From Streptomyces sp. DG2A-72 (GTDB lineage Bacteria > Actinomycetota > Actinomycetes > Streptomycetales > Streptomycetaceae): a stretch of 64,000 nucleotides of DNA. The position numbers and the translations under genes were made by a program. Location of the stretch: the NCBI RefSeq assembly GCF_030499575.1, contig NZ_JASTLC010000001.1, forward strand, positions 3,434,001 to 3,498,000, in the 5' to 3' direction. Shown in pieces: positions 16,320 through 25,780 of the stretch. The stretch's first letter is position 1. The number at the start of each line of letters is the position of its first letter. The notes under the pieces were generated by a model. It had not been told where the DNA came from and did no database searches. It saw nothing but the letters and a program-made list of their open reading frames with translations.

Positions 16320-17524
16320 AAGGGGGCGTGACGATGCATGCACGGAGGTTCTCCATTCGCCGCCTCCGCGGCGCTGAAAGCCTGTGCCGAGAGGACGACC
16401 GTGCTCAGCCCTTCGGGCCTCCGCGCTCCCCCACTCTCGGCTTCGCTCGAGCGGGGGGACCCCCACGTCCTCTCGGCACAGGCGCGCCGCTCCGGCGACG
16501 TTTGCGAGCCGGCCTGAAAGGCTGGGGCGGTGTCGGTGCGATGGCGGTCGTGTGCGCCCTGGCGTTGGCCTTCGCGCTGCTGCTGCCGAAGACCCAGTCC
16601 ACCGGCGAAGGCGCGGACCCGGCCGGCCGGGATGTCGCCCAGGGCAGCCAGGCGCGGGCCGAGGAGTGCACCGCCCCGGAGAAGCAGACCCTGTCCCCGT
16701 CCGGCGCCGACGGCTCCACCATCGACGCGATCAAGGCCCGCGAGGGCGAGAAGCGGAAGCTGATCGTCGGCGTCGACCAGAACAGCTACCGCTGGGGCTA
16801 CCGCAACCCCAACAGCGCCGGTACGGCCGAGCTGGAGGGCTTTGACATCGACCTGGTCCACCGGATCGCCCAGGACATCCTCGGCGACCCGGACGCGGTC
16901 CAGTTCAAGGCCATCCCCACCAACCAGCGCATCCCGGCCATCCAGGAAGGCCGCGTCGACATGATCGTCCGCACGATGACGATCAACTGCAGCCGCCTCG
17001 AGGACGTCGCGTTCTCCGCGCCGTACTTCAAGACCGGCCAGCAGCTCCTGGCCCCCAAGTCCTCGACCATCACCGGCTACAACGACTCGCTCGCCGACAA
17101 GAGGATCTGCACGGCCGAGGGTTCCACCGCGTACGCGAAGCTGGACGAGGACAAGAAGGCGAACGAGCTGGTCTCCTCCGCCGACATATCCACCACCGTC
17201 CCCAACCAGCTCGACTGCCTGGTGCGGCTCCAACTCGGCGAGGCCGACGCCGTGGTGACCGACGGCGCGCTCGCCGCCAGCCAGGCCGCGCAGGATCCGA
17301 CGGTCGAGCTGAAAGGCGCTCCCTTCACCACCGAGTACTACGGCGTGGCGATGAACCAGGACGCCGACGATCTGGTACGCCGGGTCAACCAGATCCTCGT
17401 GGACTACCGGAAGGACACCGCGAACGGCTGGCAGGCGTCGTACGACAAGTGGTTGTCGGCCACACTGGGTGAGGACTCGACGGAGTCGGAACCGCCCGCA
17501 CCGCAGTATCTGCGCAAGAGCTGA
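16316..17524 (+). CDS. glnH: GlnH-like amino-acid-binding protein, membrane anchored
   Basis: Periplasmic-binding-protein fold (SBP family 3) of 402 residues from the ATG overlapping the upstream stop. A single hydrophobic helix (MAVVCALALAFALLLP, about 76-91) precedes the binding domain, with RKLIVGVDQNSYRWGYRN, EGFDIDLVHRIAQDI, RVDMIVRTMTINCSR and EAVVTDGALAA-like segments. There is no lipobox Cys. The 75 residues before the helix are unusual: most are encoded by a palindromic dispersed repeat (16380-16483) that keeps the frame open. Translation might instead start nearer the helix. Expected role: senses Glu/Asp-type ligands for the PknG pathway. Confidence 0.8.
   Translation: MKGGVTMHARRFSIRRLRGAESLCREDDRAQPFGPPRSPTLGFARAGGPPRPLGTGAPLRRRLRAGLKGWGGVGAMAVVCALALAFALLLPKTQSTGEGADPAGRDVAQGSQARAEECTAPEKQTLSPSGADGSTIDAIKAREGEKRKLIVGVDQNSYRWGYRNPNSAGTAELEGFDIDLVHRIAQDILGDPDAVQFKAIPTNQRIPAIQEGRVDMIVRTMTINCSRLEDVAFSAPYFKTGQQLLAPKSSTITGYNDSLADKRICTAEGSTAYAKLDEDKKANELVSSADISTTVPNQLDCLVRLQLGEADAVVTDGALAASQAAQDPTVELKGAPFTTEYYGVAMNQDADDLVRRVNQILVDYRKDTANGWQASYDKWLSATLGEDSTESEPPAPQYLRKS
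16380..16483. repeat. Palindromic dispersed repeat inserted in the glnH coding sequence
   Basis: Perfect 18-bp inverted ends GCCTGTGCCGAGAGGACG (16380-16397) and its complement (16466-16483) enclose a core containing CTCCCCCACTCTCGG and GAGCGGGGGGACCCCCAC. I recognise this core as a small palindromic sequence scattered through many Streptomyces genomes, usually between genes. Complementarity extends imperfectly outside the ends (GCGGCGC at left, GCGCCGC at right). The gene stays open through it. Confidence 0.8.
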
Positions 17525-17586
17525 AGCACCGTCAACGTCCGCTCCAGGTCAACCACATAGGAACACAGAGCAGCGAGAGGTGATCG

Positions 17587-18921
17587 ATGGGCGTCACGGG
17601 ACCCCCCGGGCCGGTGATGGACCGGGACGAGGTGGACCGTGCGCTGGCGCGGCTCGGCGCGGAGCACGAGGCGATCGAGACCTCGCTCCTCGCCCTGCAG
17701 GACCACGCGGGCCGCAGACTCCTCGAAGGTGCGCAGTTGACCGGCGTCACCAAGGAGCGCTGGACAGCTGCCGAGGGGTCGATCACCCTGCTGTGGGCGT
17801 ACTTCGACGCGTACACGGACGCGTTGCGCGCCGCCCGCGAGATCCGCGCCCGGCGCCGCTGGTCCAGCCGTGAGGACCTGGCGGAGCTGACCGAGCTGCT
17901 GCGCGGCGAGGCCGTCACGGTCGCGGGCTCCACCGGCGCCACGGCCGGCGCGCCGACCCTGCACGGCGGCTCGGGCAAGCTCAGCGAGCAGTTCACGCTG
18001 GTCACGCTCGTCGACCGGATGAACGAGCTGTACGCGACCTCGCTGGACATGGTCGTCGCCGCCGACGCGGTCTGGTCGGCGCTGCCCGCCCGGATCGATT
18101 TACTGGCCGCGGAGCTCCAGCGCACCCGCAAGCTCGCGCACTCCGTCGGTGTACGCCCCGGCGAGCACCCGGCGGGCGACGACCTGGAACGCATCACCCG
18201 CACGCTGACGAACCTGCGCGAGCAGGTCGTCTCCGACCCGCTGGCCTTCTGGACGCCCACCCCCGGGAGTTCGGCCCCCGGCGGCGGCCGCCCGGACACC
18301 ACGGTCTACGACCGTGAGGCGCGCGCCCTGGAGGACGTACGACGTGAGATCGACGCTGTACTGACCGTCCGTCAGGATGCCGAGCAGCGCCTGGTCAAGC
18401 TGCGCGACGTGCTCTCGCGCGCGGACCGCACGCTCGCCGAGGCCCGCGCCGCGCGCGGCGAGGTCCTGGCGAAGATCGCGGCCACGGAGGTGCCGGTCGT
18501 CAGCGGCCCGCCGACCGCGCTGCAGGAGCAGCTGGCGACGGCCGCCGAGTACCGCAGACACGCCCAGTGGCACCGGCTGTCCCCGCTTCTGGAGTCCCTG
18601 GAGCAGAAGGCGGAGGACGAACTGCTGCGTGCCCGCGAGTCGCTGACCGCGGTGACCCAGCCGCTGGCGGTCCGCGCCGAGCTGCGCGGCCGGCTCGACG
18701 CGTACAAGGCGAAGGTCGCCCGGCACGGCCTCGCGGAGGACCCGTTCCTGATCGAGCGGTACGACGCGGCGCGGCGGATGCTGTGGAGCGCGCCCTGCGA
18801 CCTGCGGGTCGCCGAACAGGCCGTACTGCGCTACCAGCAGGCGGCGGCCGAACTGCTGGGCAGCCCGCGCGTCCCGGGCCAGGGCGGGCCGGAGGATCGT
18901 AGGGGGGAGCACTCGTCATGA
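17587..18921 (+). CDS. Coiled-coil protein of the PknG operon, unknown function
   Basis: A 444-residue soluble, mostly helical protein rich in Ala, Arg, Glu and Leu. Long heptad-like stretches lie near residues 1-100 and 235-420, and a short Gly/Pro-rich break (TPTPGSSAPGGGRPD) near 220-235. No signal peptide, membrane helix or catalytic motif was seen. ATG at 17587 is preceded by GAGAGGTG. The stop overlaps the pknG start (ATGA at 18918), so it is coupled to the kinase and may scaffold it. It holds a TTA leucine codon at 18100-18102, rare in Streptomyces and read by the bldA tRNA. Confidence 0.8.
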   Translation: MGVTGPPGPVMDRDEVDRALARLGAEHEAIETSLLALQDHAGRRLLEGAQLTGVTKERWTAAEGSITLLWAYFDAYTDALRAAREIRARRRWSSREDLAELTELLRGEAVTVAGSTGATAGAPTLHGGSGKLSEQFTLVTLVDRMNELYATSLDMVVAADAVWSALPARIDLLAAELQRTRKLAHSVGVRPGEHPAGDDLERITRTLTNLREQVVSDPLAFWTPTPGSSAPGGGRPDTTVYDREARALEDVRREIDAVLTVRQDAEQRLVKLRDVLSRADRTLAEARAARGEVLAKIAATEVPVVSGPPTALQEQLATAAEYRRHAQWHRLSPLLESLEQKAEDELLRARESLTAVTQPLAVRAELRGRLDAYKAKVARHGLAEDPFLIERYDAARRMLWSAPCDLRVAEQAVLRYQQAAAELLGSPRVPGQGGPEDRRGEHSS

Positions 18922-21437
18922 GTCAGGCAGAGCAGAAGTGCCAGCGCCCGGGGTGCGAGGGCGCGTACGAGGACATGGGCGGCGGCGAGCTGTACTGCGA
19001 CACCTGCGGTCTCGCCCCGGTCGTCTCGGCGAAGGGCATGGTCGGCTCGCCGCCCACCGGCATCAGCCGCAGCGGCAAGGGCTCGTCCGGCAGCGCAAGT
19101 TCACGCGCCGGCTCCCGCGGCAGCTCTCGTACGTCGTCACAGTCGTCGAAGTCGCGGCGCTCGGTGTCGGGACGCCTGTCGCGCTCCCTGTCCGGCCGTT
19201 CCACGGGCCGCTCGGTGTCGGTGCGCAGCTCCGGCTCCGGCGCCGGTTCCAGCGGTCGCGGCCGGCTCGGCCTCGGGCTCGTCCAGGTGCCGGACGTGCC
19301 GCGGCCCGACCCGCGCGAGATGGTCCTGGAGAAGGCGGAGGTCCCGGAGCGCAAGCGGTTCTGCTCCCGCTCCGACTGCGGGGCCCCGGTCGGCCGGGCG
19401 CGCGGCGAGCGACCCGGCCGTACGGAAGGCTTCTGCACCAAGTGCGGTCACCCGTACTCCTTCGTCCCGAAGCTGAAGGCGGGCGACGTCGTCCACGGCC
19501 AGTACGAGGTCGTGGGCTGCCTGGCGCACGGCGGCCTGGGCTGGATCTACCTCGCGGTGGACCGCGCGGTGTCGGACCGGTGGGTGGTGCTGAAGGGCCT
19601 GCTCGACACCGGCGACCAGGACGCGATGGCCGCCGCGATCTCCGAGCGGCGCTTCCTCGCGGAGATCGAGCACGCCAACATCGTGCGGATCTACAACTTC
19701 GTGGAGCACCTCGACCAGCGGACGGGCTCGCTGGACGGGTACATCGTGATGGAGTACGTCGGCGGCAAGTCGCTGAAGGAGATCGCCAACGAGCGCCGTA
19801 CACCGGGCGGCAAGCGGGATCCGCTGCCCGTGGAGCAGGCGTGCGCGTACGGCATCGAGGCGCTGGAGGCCCTGAGCCATCTGCACAGCCGCAACCTGCT
19901 GTACTGCGACTTCAAGGTCGACAACGCCATCCAGACCGAGGACCAGCTCAAGCTGATCGACATGGGCGCGGTCCGCAGGATGGACGACGAGGAGTCGGCC
20001 ATCTACGGCACGGTGGGCTATCAGGCACCGGAGGTGGCGGACGTCGGCCCCTCGGTCGCCTCCGACCTGTACACCGTCGCGCGTACGCTCGCCGTCCTCA
20101 CCTTCGACTTCCAGGGCTACACGAACGTGTTCGTGGACTCCCTGCCCGACCCGGACAACATCGAGGTCTTCCGGCAGTACGAGTCCTTCTACCGGCTCCT
20201 GGTCCGCGCCACCGACCCGGATCCGGCCCGCCGCTTCGCCTCCGCGCAGGAGATGACCGAGCAGCTCACGGGTGTCCTGCGCGAGGTCGTCTCCCTGCAG
20301 ACGGGCCAGGCCCGGCCTTCGTTGTCGACGCTGTTCGGGCCCGAAGTGAAGGTGACGGACACCGAGTTGTTCCCCAAGCTGGAAGGGGATGTGTCGCGGC
20401 TGGGGGCGCGAATGGTGGCCCCTCGGCTGCGAGGGGCCGGTGCTGCCGAGTTGCCGACTGGGGGAGCCGGCAATGGACAGGGCACCCAGGACCTCGTCAG
20501 ACACATCAACGCGCCCGCCGCCGCGCTCGCCCTGCCTGTGCCGCACGTCGACCCGAGCGACCCGAACGCCGGGTTCCTGGCGGGCCTGATCGCCTCCGCC
20601 CCGGGCGAGTTGATCAGTGCGCTCGCGGCGGCGCCGACGGAGTCGACCGAGACGCGGCTCAGGCAGATCAGGGCCTGGCTGGAGACCGGCGACTCCGACA
20701 CCGCGCTGGAGACCCTGGCGCGCTTGGAGGCCGACCACCCGGACGACTGGCGGGTCGTCTGGTACCGGGGCGTCGCCGCGCTGGTGACGGGCGATCACGA
20801 AGGCGCCGCGCTCTCCTTCGACGCGATCTACGACGCCTTCCCCGGCGAGCCCGCGCCCAAGCTGGCGCTCGGCCTGTGCGCGGAGGTGCTGGGCCAGCTC
20901 GACAACGCCGCCGAGTACTACCGCCTGGTGTGGTCGACCGACCCGAGCTTTGTGTCCGCAGCGTTCGGCCTGGCCCGCGTCCGGCTGGCGACGGGCGATC
21001 GCAGGAGTGCCGTACAGACGCTGGAGTCGGTTCCCGAGTCGTCCATCCACTACACGGCCGCGCGCGTGGCCGCCGTACGGGCGCGGCTGCGTCAGCGCAC
21101 GGCCGCCGCCACCGACGTACCCTTCCTGGAGGACCTGACCGCGGCCGCCGGGCAGGTCGAGGCCCTGGACGCGTACGGTCTGGACCCCGCGCGACGCGAG
21201 CAGTTGTCGGCGGAGGTCCTCGGCTGTGCGCTGGACTGGATACTCTCCGGTGGCCAGGGTTCCGTACCCCCCGCCGCCGGGGGACGGGTGCTGCTCGGCA
21301 GCGGCCTGGACGAGCGGGGACTGCGTTTCGGCCTGGAGCGTTCGTACCGCACGCTGGCCCGGCTCGCACGGGGCGGCGAGGAGAGAATCGATCTGGTGGA
21401 ACGTGCCAATCGTTACCGCCCCCGGACGTGGGTGTAG
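18918..21437 (+). CDS. pknG: Serine/threonine protein kinase PknG
   Basis: Cytoplasmic PknG-type kinase of 839 residues. Order: a zinc ribbon (CQRPGC...CDTC, residues 8-30); a Ser/Arg-rich linker; the PknG rubredoxin-like domain (CSRSDCG...CTKCGHPYSF, near 148-178); a kinase domain from about 192 with HGGLGWIYLA as P-loop and VVLKG supplying the Lys near 223; the catalytic YCDFKVDN near 329 and DMGAVR near 348; then C-terminal TPR helices to about 790. DMG instead of DFG is normal for PknG. In mycobacteria PknG phosphorylates the FHA protein GarA to control 2-oxoglutarate use. The FHA gene at the operon's end may be its substrate or reader. Confidence 0.95.
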   Translation: MSQAEQKCQRPGCEGAYEDMGGGELYCDTCGLAPVVSAKGMVGSPPTGISRSGKGSSGSASSRAGSRGSSRTSSQSSKSRRSVSGRLSRSLSGRSTGRSVSVRSSGSGAGSSGRGRLGLGLVQVPDVPRPDPREMVLEKAEVPERKRFCSRSDCGAPVGRARGERPGRTEGFCTKCGHPYSFVPKLKAGDVVHGQYEVVGCLAHGGLGWIYLAVDRAVSDRWVVLKGLLDTGDQDAMAAAISERRFLAEIEHANIVRIYNFVEHLDQRTGSLDGYIVMEYVGGKSLKEIANERRTPGGKRDPLPVEQACAYGIEALEALSHLHSRNLLYCDFKVDNAIQTEDQLKLIDMGAVRRMDDEESAIYGTVGYQAPEVADVGPSVASDLYTVARTLAVLTFDFQGYTNVFVDSLPDPDNIEVFRQYESFYRLLVRATDPDPARRFASAQEMTEQLTGVLREVVSLQTGQARPSLSTLFGPEVKVTDTELFPKLEGDVSRLGARMVAPRLRGAGAAELPTGGAGNGQGTQDLVRHINAPAAALALPVPHVDPSDPNAGFLAGLIASAPGELISALAAAPTESTETRLRQIRAWLETGDSDTALETLARLEADHPDDWRVVWYRGVAALVTGDHEGAALSFDAIYDAFPGEPAPKLALGLCAEVLGQLDNAAEYYRLVWSTDPSFVSAAFGLARVRLATGDRRSAVQTLESVPESSIHYTAARVAAVRARLRQRTAAATDVPFLEDLTAAAGQVEALDAYGLDPARREQLSAEVLGCALDWILSGGQGSVPPAAGGRVLLGSGLDERGLRFGLERSYRTLARLARGGEERIDLVERANRYRPRTWV

Positions 21438-21440
21438 TTG

Positions 21441-22763
21441 ATGTCGCAGATGCCCCAGCAGACCGCCCTGTCCCGGTGCCCGAGCTGCGAGGAACCCCTC
21501 GAGTCGGGTGACCGTTTCTGCGGTGCGTGCGGATATGACCTGTCCGCCGTCCCCGCACGGCCGGAGGACCAACCGACGATCACCATGAACGGCTCGGCAC
21601 CGCCCCCGCCGGCCGGTGCCGCCGATGTGGACTGGCCCATCGCCCCCGGCCGGCCCGCCGCCACGCATCTGCCGACCGACCTCCCGGACACGGACCCGGG
21701 CGGCCACGCGATCCCCGCGCAGGCACCGGTGGGCTCCCCCGTGTCCCCCGCCTCCGGTGTCCGCTTCGACCGCCCGCCGGAGCCCGACGAGTACCCGCTC
21801 CAGGCGCCCGACCCACGCATCGCCGACCTCGCGTCCCCGCCGGAGGGCACCACCGTGTGCGTCGCCTGTCGTTCCGGCCGCGTCGACAACGACGGCTACT
21901 GCGAGAACTGCGGGCACGCCCAGCCCCGCGAGCGCAACCACATGGAGCAGGACGCCGGCCCGGTCGCCGCCGTCAGCGACCGCGGCCTGCGCCACCACCG
22001 CAACGAGGACGCGTTCGCCCTCGGCTGCACCGCGCTGCCCGACGGCGCCCCCGCGACCGTGGCGATCGTCTGCGACGGCGTCTCCTCCGCGACCCGCCCG
22101 GACGACGCCTCCCTCGCCGCCTCCCGGGCCGCGAGCGAGTCGCTGCTGGCCGCCCTGCCGCGCGGCACGCACCCGCAGCAGGCGATGCACGAGGCGATCG
22201 TCGCCGCCTCACGCGCCGTCAACTCCCTGGCCGGGGAACCCGCCACGGCCCGCGAACACGCCCCGCACCAGAACGCCCCCGCCTGCACCCTCGTCGGCGC
22301 GATCGTGACCGCCGGACTGCTGGTCGTCGGCTGGGTCGGCGACAGCCGCGCCTACTGGGTGCCGGTGGACCGCGGCTCCCACCCGGCCCGGCTCACCGAG
22401 GACGACTCCTGGGCCGCGCAGATGGTCTCCGCGGGCCTGATGAGCGAGGCCGAGGCGTACGCCGACGAGCGCGCCCACGCGATCACCGGCTGGCTCGGCG
22501 CCGACGCCTACGAACTGGAGCCGCACACCGCTTCCTTCAAGCCGGACCGTGCGGGTGTAGTGGTGGTGTGCACCGACGGACTGTGGAACTACGCCGAGGC
22601 AGCCGAGGAGATGGCCGAGGTCGTCCCCCTCGACGCCGCCGTGCGCCCCCTGCACAGCGCCCAGGTCCTGGTCGGTCACGCGCTCGACGGCGGGGGCCAC
22701 GACAACGTAACAGTGGCCGTCGTGCCGTTCCCGGCCCCGCCGCAGGGGGCAGGATCGGCCTGA
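21441..22763 (+). CDS. PP2C-type protein phosphatase with zinc ribbons
   Basis: A 440-residue metal-dependent phosphatase, probably counteracting PknG. N-terminal zinc ribbon CPSCEEPL...CGACGYD (about 12-32) and a second CVACRSG...CENCGHAQ (about 139-157) precede the PP2C domain. There, DRGLRHHRNEDAFAL is near 181, VCDGVSS near 211, GWVGDSRAYWV near 298 and VVVCTDGLWNY near 373, with GGHDNVTVAVV near the end. These supply the Asp residues for the metal centre. The start is the ATG three bases after the pknG stop; a TTG directly before it is less likely. Confidence 0.93.
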   Translation: MSQMPQQTALSRCPSCEEPLESGDRFCGACGYDLSAVPARPEDQPTITMNGSAPPPPAGAADVDWPIAPGRPAATHLPTDLPDTDPGGHAIPAQAPVGSPVSPASGVRFDRPPEPDEYPLQAPDPRIADLASPPEGTTVCVACRSGRVDNDGYCENCGHAQPRERNHMEQDAGPVAAVSDRGLRHHRNEDAFALGCTALPDGAPATVAIVCDGVSSATRPDDASLAASRAASESLLAALPRGTHPQQAMHEAIVAASRAVNSLAGEPATAREHAPHQNAPACTLVGAIVTAGLLVVGWVGDSRAYWVPVDRGSHPARLTEDDSWAAQMVSAGLMSEAEAYADERAHAITGWLGADAYELEPHTASFKPDRAGVVVVCTDGLWNYAEAAEEMAEVVPLDAAVRPLHSAQVLVGHALDGGGHDNVTVAVVPFPAPPQGAGSA

Positions 22764-22876
22764 GGCCACCGCACGAAACGGACTGGAGGGGACCAGTCCG
22801 GACACAGTCATCACCCCGCTCCTGTGGGGTTTTCGAGGGGATCTTCAGGAGATCTTCAAGGGGGATCAGAGAAGGC

Positions 22877-24223
22877 ATGGCCAATTTCTCGAAGTCGAAC
22901 GTGCCGCAGTTCTCGGTGGACGTCTATCAGAACGAGTACCTGCCGGAGGGAGGTCGCGAGGTCAACGCGATCGTCACCGTGACCGCGACCGGCGGCGGCA
23001 CGATCGGAAGCGCGGTCGCCGCACCCCACCTCTACGCGCCGGGACAGGGCCCGGACGCGGCGGTGGCGATCATGGTCGACTGCTCCGGCTCGATGGACTA
23101 CCCGCCGACCAAGATGCGCAACGCCCGGGACGCCACGTCCGCCGCGATCGACACCCTGCGCGACGGCGTGCACTTCGCGGTGATCGGCGGCACGCACGTC
23201 GCCAAGGAGGTCTACCCGGGCGGCGGGCGCCTCGCGATCGCCGACGCCACCACCCGTGACCAGGCCAAGCAGGCGCTGCGCAAACTCAGCGCGGGCGGCG
23301 GTACGGCCATCGGGACCTGGCTGCGTCTCGCCGACGGCCTGCTGTCGTCCGCGGACGTCGCCATCCGGCACGGCATCCTGCTCACCGACGGCCGCAACGA
23401 ACACGAGTCGTCCGAGGCCCTGAAGGCCGCGCTCGACTCCTGCGCCGGACGCTTCACCTGTGACGCCCGTGGCGTGGGCACCGACTGGGAAGTGAAAGAA
23501 GTCACAGGAATCGCCTCCGCCCTGCTCGGCAGCGCCGACATCGTCGCCGACCCGGCCGGTCTCGCCGCCGACTTCACGCAGATGATGGAGACGGCCATGG
23601 GCAAGGAGGTCGCGGACGTCGCCCTGCGGCTGTGGACGCCGGTGGGCACCACGGTGAAATTCGTCAAGCAAGTCGCGCCCACGGTCGAGGAGTTGACCGA
23701 GCGCCGCACCGAGTCCGGCCCGCGCGCCGGGGACTACCCCACCGGCTCCTGGGGAGACGAGTCCCGTGACTACCACGTCTGCGTCGAGGTCCCGGCCGCC
23801 AACCTCGGCCAGGAGATGCTCGCCGCCCGCGTCTCCCTGGTGATCCCGCAGCCTGGGGGCACCGCCCAGAACCTGGGCGCCCAGGGCCTCGTACGGGCCG
23901 TGTGGACCGACGACATGGTCGCCTCGACGTCGATCAACCCCCAAGTCGCCCACTACACCGGCCAGGCCGAACTGGCACAAGCCATTCAACAAGGGCTCGA
24001 TCTGCGCAAAGCGGGCGATATCGATGGCGCAACGGCCAAACTGGGCCGCGCCGTTCAGCTCGCCAGCGACTCCGGAAATGCGGATACCGCGAAACTCCTT
24101 GCGAAGGTGGTGGACGTGGTCGACGCCGCGACAGGTACTGTGCGACTGAAGGCGAAGGTCGCGGAGGCCGATGAGATGACCCTCGAGACCCGGTCCACAA
24201 AGACTGTTCGTGTAAAGAAGTGA
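22877..24223 (+). CDS. VWA-domain protein of the PknG operon
   Basis: A 448-residue protein with a von Willebrand A domain. The MIDAS motif DCSGSMD is near residue 70, with the further metal residues Thr in GGGTAIGTW and Asp in LLTDGRNEHES. A beta-rich segment and a helical tail follow (VDVVDAATGTVRLKAKV). No signal peptide or membrane helix, so it is cytoplasmic. ATG at 22877 is preceded by AGAAGG; a 113-bp gap separates it from the phosphatase gene, so an internal promoter is possible. VWA domains usually bind protein partners through Mg, so a scaffold or chaperone role in the signalling complex is likely. Confidence 0.88.
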   Translation: MANFSKSNVPQFSVDVYQNEYLPEGGREVNAIVTVTATGGGTIGSAVAAPHLYAPGQGPDAAVAIMVDCSGSMDYPPTKMRNARDATSAAIDTLRDGVHFAVIGGTHVAKEVYPGGGRLAIADATTRDQAKQALRKLSAGGGTAIGTWLRLADGLLSSADVAIRHGILLTDGRNEHESSEALKAALDSCAGRFTCDARGVGTDWEVKEVTGIASALLGSADIVADPAGLAADFTQMMETAMGKEVADVALRLWTPVGTTVKFVKQVAPTVEELTERRTESGPRAGDYPTGSWGDESRDYHVCVEVPAANLGQEMLAARVSLVIPQPGGTAQNLGAQGLVRAVWTDDMVASTSINPQVAHYTGQAELAQAIQQGLDLRKAGDIDGATAKLGRAVQLASDSGNADTAKLLAKVVDVVDAATGTVRLKAKVAEADEMTLETRSTKTVRVKK

Positions 24224-24305
24224 CCTGAGACAGACGCGAGTCTGACCCCTTGGGGTTGGAGAAATCCGGTCGTCGCGGCCGGAAAGGAGAGGGGGAAGCG
24301 CCGAC

Positions 24306-25745
24306 ATGCCGACCTGCCCGAACGGACACCAGTCGGGTTCCGACGACTGGTGCGAGGTCTGCGGTCACCGCATGGCCGGTGCCGTACCCCCGCCCCCTCC
24401 GCCGCCGCCCCAGGCCGCCGGGTACGGCTACCCGCCGCCCGGCCCGGCCCAGGCCCCGCCGCCGCCCGGCGCCCACCCCGGGGGACGCCCGCACCTGTCC
24501 GCCGTGCCGGACCCCGAGCCGGAGCTCTGCCCGCAGTGCCGTACGCCGCGTGAGGGCGGCGCGCCGTTCTGCGAGGAGTGCCGGTGGAACTTCCTGACGA
24601 ACACGGCGACGTCGTACACCCCCGCGGCCCCGCGCCCGCAGGCGCCCGGCCCGGCCGTGCGCTTCCAGCAGCAGCCGCCGCCCGGACCGTCGTACGGCGG
24701 CGGAGAGTCGTACGACTACCAGAGCTCGCGCCCGTCGCAGATGAACCGGCCTGCCGAGCCGATCCCACCCTTCGGCACCGACCCGTCGGCACCGGGCGGC
24801 CCGCCTGGTCCGCCTAGTCCTCCTGGTCCGCCCGGTCCGCCCGGTCCGCCCGGTGGTCACGGCGGCCAGCCCGGTCACGGCGGCCAGCCCGGTCCTGGTG
24901 GTCCGTCCGGTCCTGGTGGTCCGTCCGGTCCTGGTGGTCCGTCCGGCTTCGGTGGCAATCCGCCGCGGCAGGGCCCGCCCGGGCCGACTCCCGGTGGTCC
25001 TGGCGGCCCCAACGGTCCCGGTGGTCCCATGCGTCCCAACGGTCCCGGTGGTATGGGTGGTCCCGGTGGTCCGGGTCATCCCGCGCAGGCGTTCCAGCAG
25101 TCCGGTCCGCCCGCCCCGCCAGCGTTCCCGCAGGAGACGAACAGGCCGCAGCAGCCCGGAGGTCAGTCCTTCGGCGGCGGTGACGACGACTGGCTGCTCT
25201 CCCCGCCCGGCTCGACCGCGCCTGGCGGCCCCGGCGGCCCTGGCGGTCCCGGCCCCGGTCAAGGTGGCTACGGCTACCCGCAGCAGCCCGGCTCGACCCA
25301 GGCCCCTCCCCCGCCCGGCCCGGCGTACCAGCAGCAGCCGGCGACCTGGCTGGCGACCATCGGTCCGGACCGTGACTACTTCATGGCGATGATGCAGCGC
25401 TCCGGCCCCGAGGCCGCGGGCCTCAACCTGCCCGCGTACTCGCCCGAGCAGCAGCGCACGCTCACCGGCAACCAGGTCACCATCGGCCGGCGCCGCCATT
25501 CCACCGGCGACACCCCCGACATCGACCTCTCGGTGCCGCCGGAGGACCCGGGCGTCTCGCACCAGCACGCGGTGCTGGTGCAGCAGCCGGACGGCAGCTG
25601 GGCGATCGTCGACCAGAACTCGACGAACGGTACGACGGTGAACGGCTCCGAGGAGCCCATCCAGCCCTTCGTGCCGGTGCCGTTGCAGGACGGGGACCGG
25701 GTGCACGTGGGCGCTTGGACGACGATCACGATCCGCCGGGGTTAG
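24306..25745 (+). CDS. FHA-domain protein with zinc ribbons and Gly/Pro-rich linker
   Basis: A 479-residue phosphothreonine-binding protein closing the operon. Two N-terminal zinc ribbons (CPNGHQSG...CEVCGHRM and CPQCRTPR...CEECRWNF) are followed by about 270 residues of Pro/Gly-rich low complexity with collagen-like GGPSGP units. The C-terminal FHA domain (about 385-475) has the canonical GRR, SHQHAVL and [10 protein letters not shown] motifs. By analogy with GarA/OdhI it may bind phosphorylated partners of PknG, but the linker and ribbons are not found in GarA. Convergent with the next gene. Confidence 0.92.
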   Translation: MPTCPNGHQSGSDDWCEVCGHRMAGAVPPPPPPPPQAAGYGYPPPGPAQAPPPPGAHPGGRPHLSAVPDPEPELCPQCRTPREGGAPFCEECRWNFLTNTATSYTPAAPRPQAPGPAVRFQQQPPPGPSYGGGESYDYQSSRPSQMNRPAEPIPPFGTDPSAPGGPPGPPSPPGPPGPPGPPGGHGGQPGHGGQPGPGGPSGPGGPSGPGGPSGFGGNPPRQGPPGPTPGGPGGPNGPGGPMRPNGPGGMGGPGGPGHPAQAFQQSGPPAPPAFPQETNRPQQPGGQSFGGGDDDWLLSPPGSTAPGGPGGPGGPGPGQGGYGYPQQPGSTQAPPPPGPAYQQQPATWLATIGPDRDYFMAMMQRSGPEAAGLNLPAYSPEQQRTLTGNQVTIGRRRHSTGDTPDIDLSVPPEDPGVSHQHAVLVQQPDGSWAIVDQNSTNGTTVNGSEEPIQPFVPVPLQDGDRVHVGAWTTITIRRG

Positions 25746-25780
25746 TGGCTTCCGCTCACTCGGTGGCTTCCGCTCACTCG
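25745..25780. repeat. Tandem 18-bp duplication between convergent genes
   Basis: GTGGCTTCCGCTCACTCG occurs twice back to back (25745-25762 and 25763-25780). The right copy contains the stop codon of the methyltransferase gene on the minus strand, and the left copy provides a second stop in its trailer. Looks like a recent slippage duplication. Confidence 0.9.

Noticed and set aside
19137-22190. A 1017-codon minus-strand frame opposite pknG and the phosphatase
   Set aside because: Antisense shadow of two clear genes; no recognisable motif or ribosome site.
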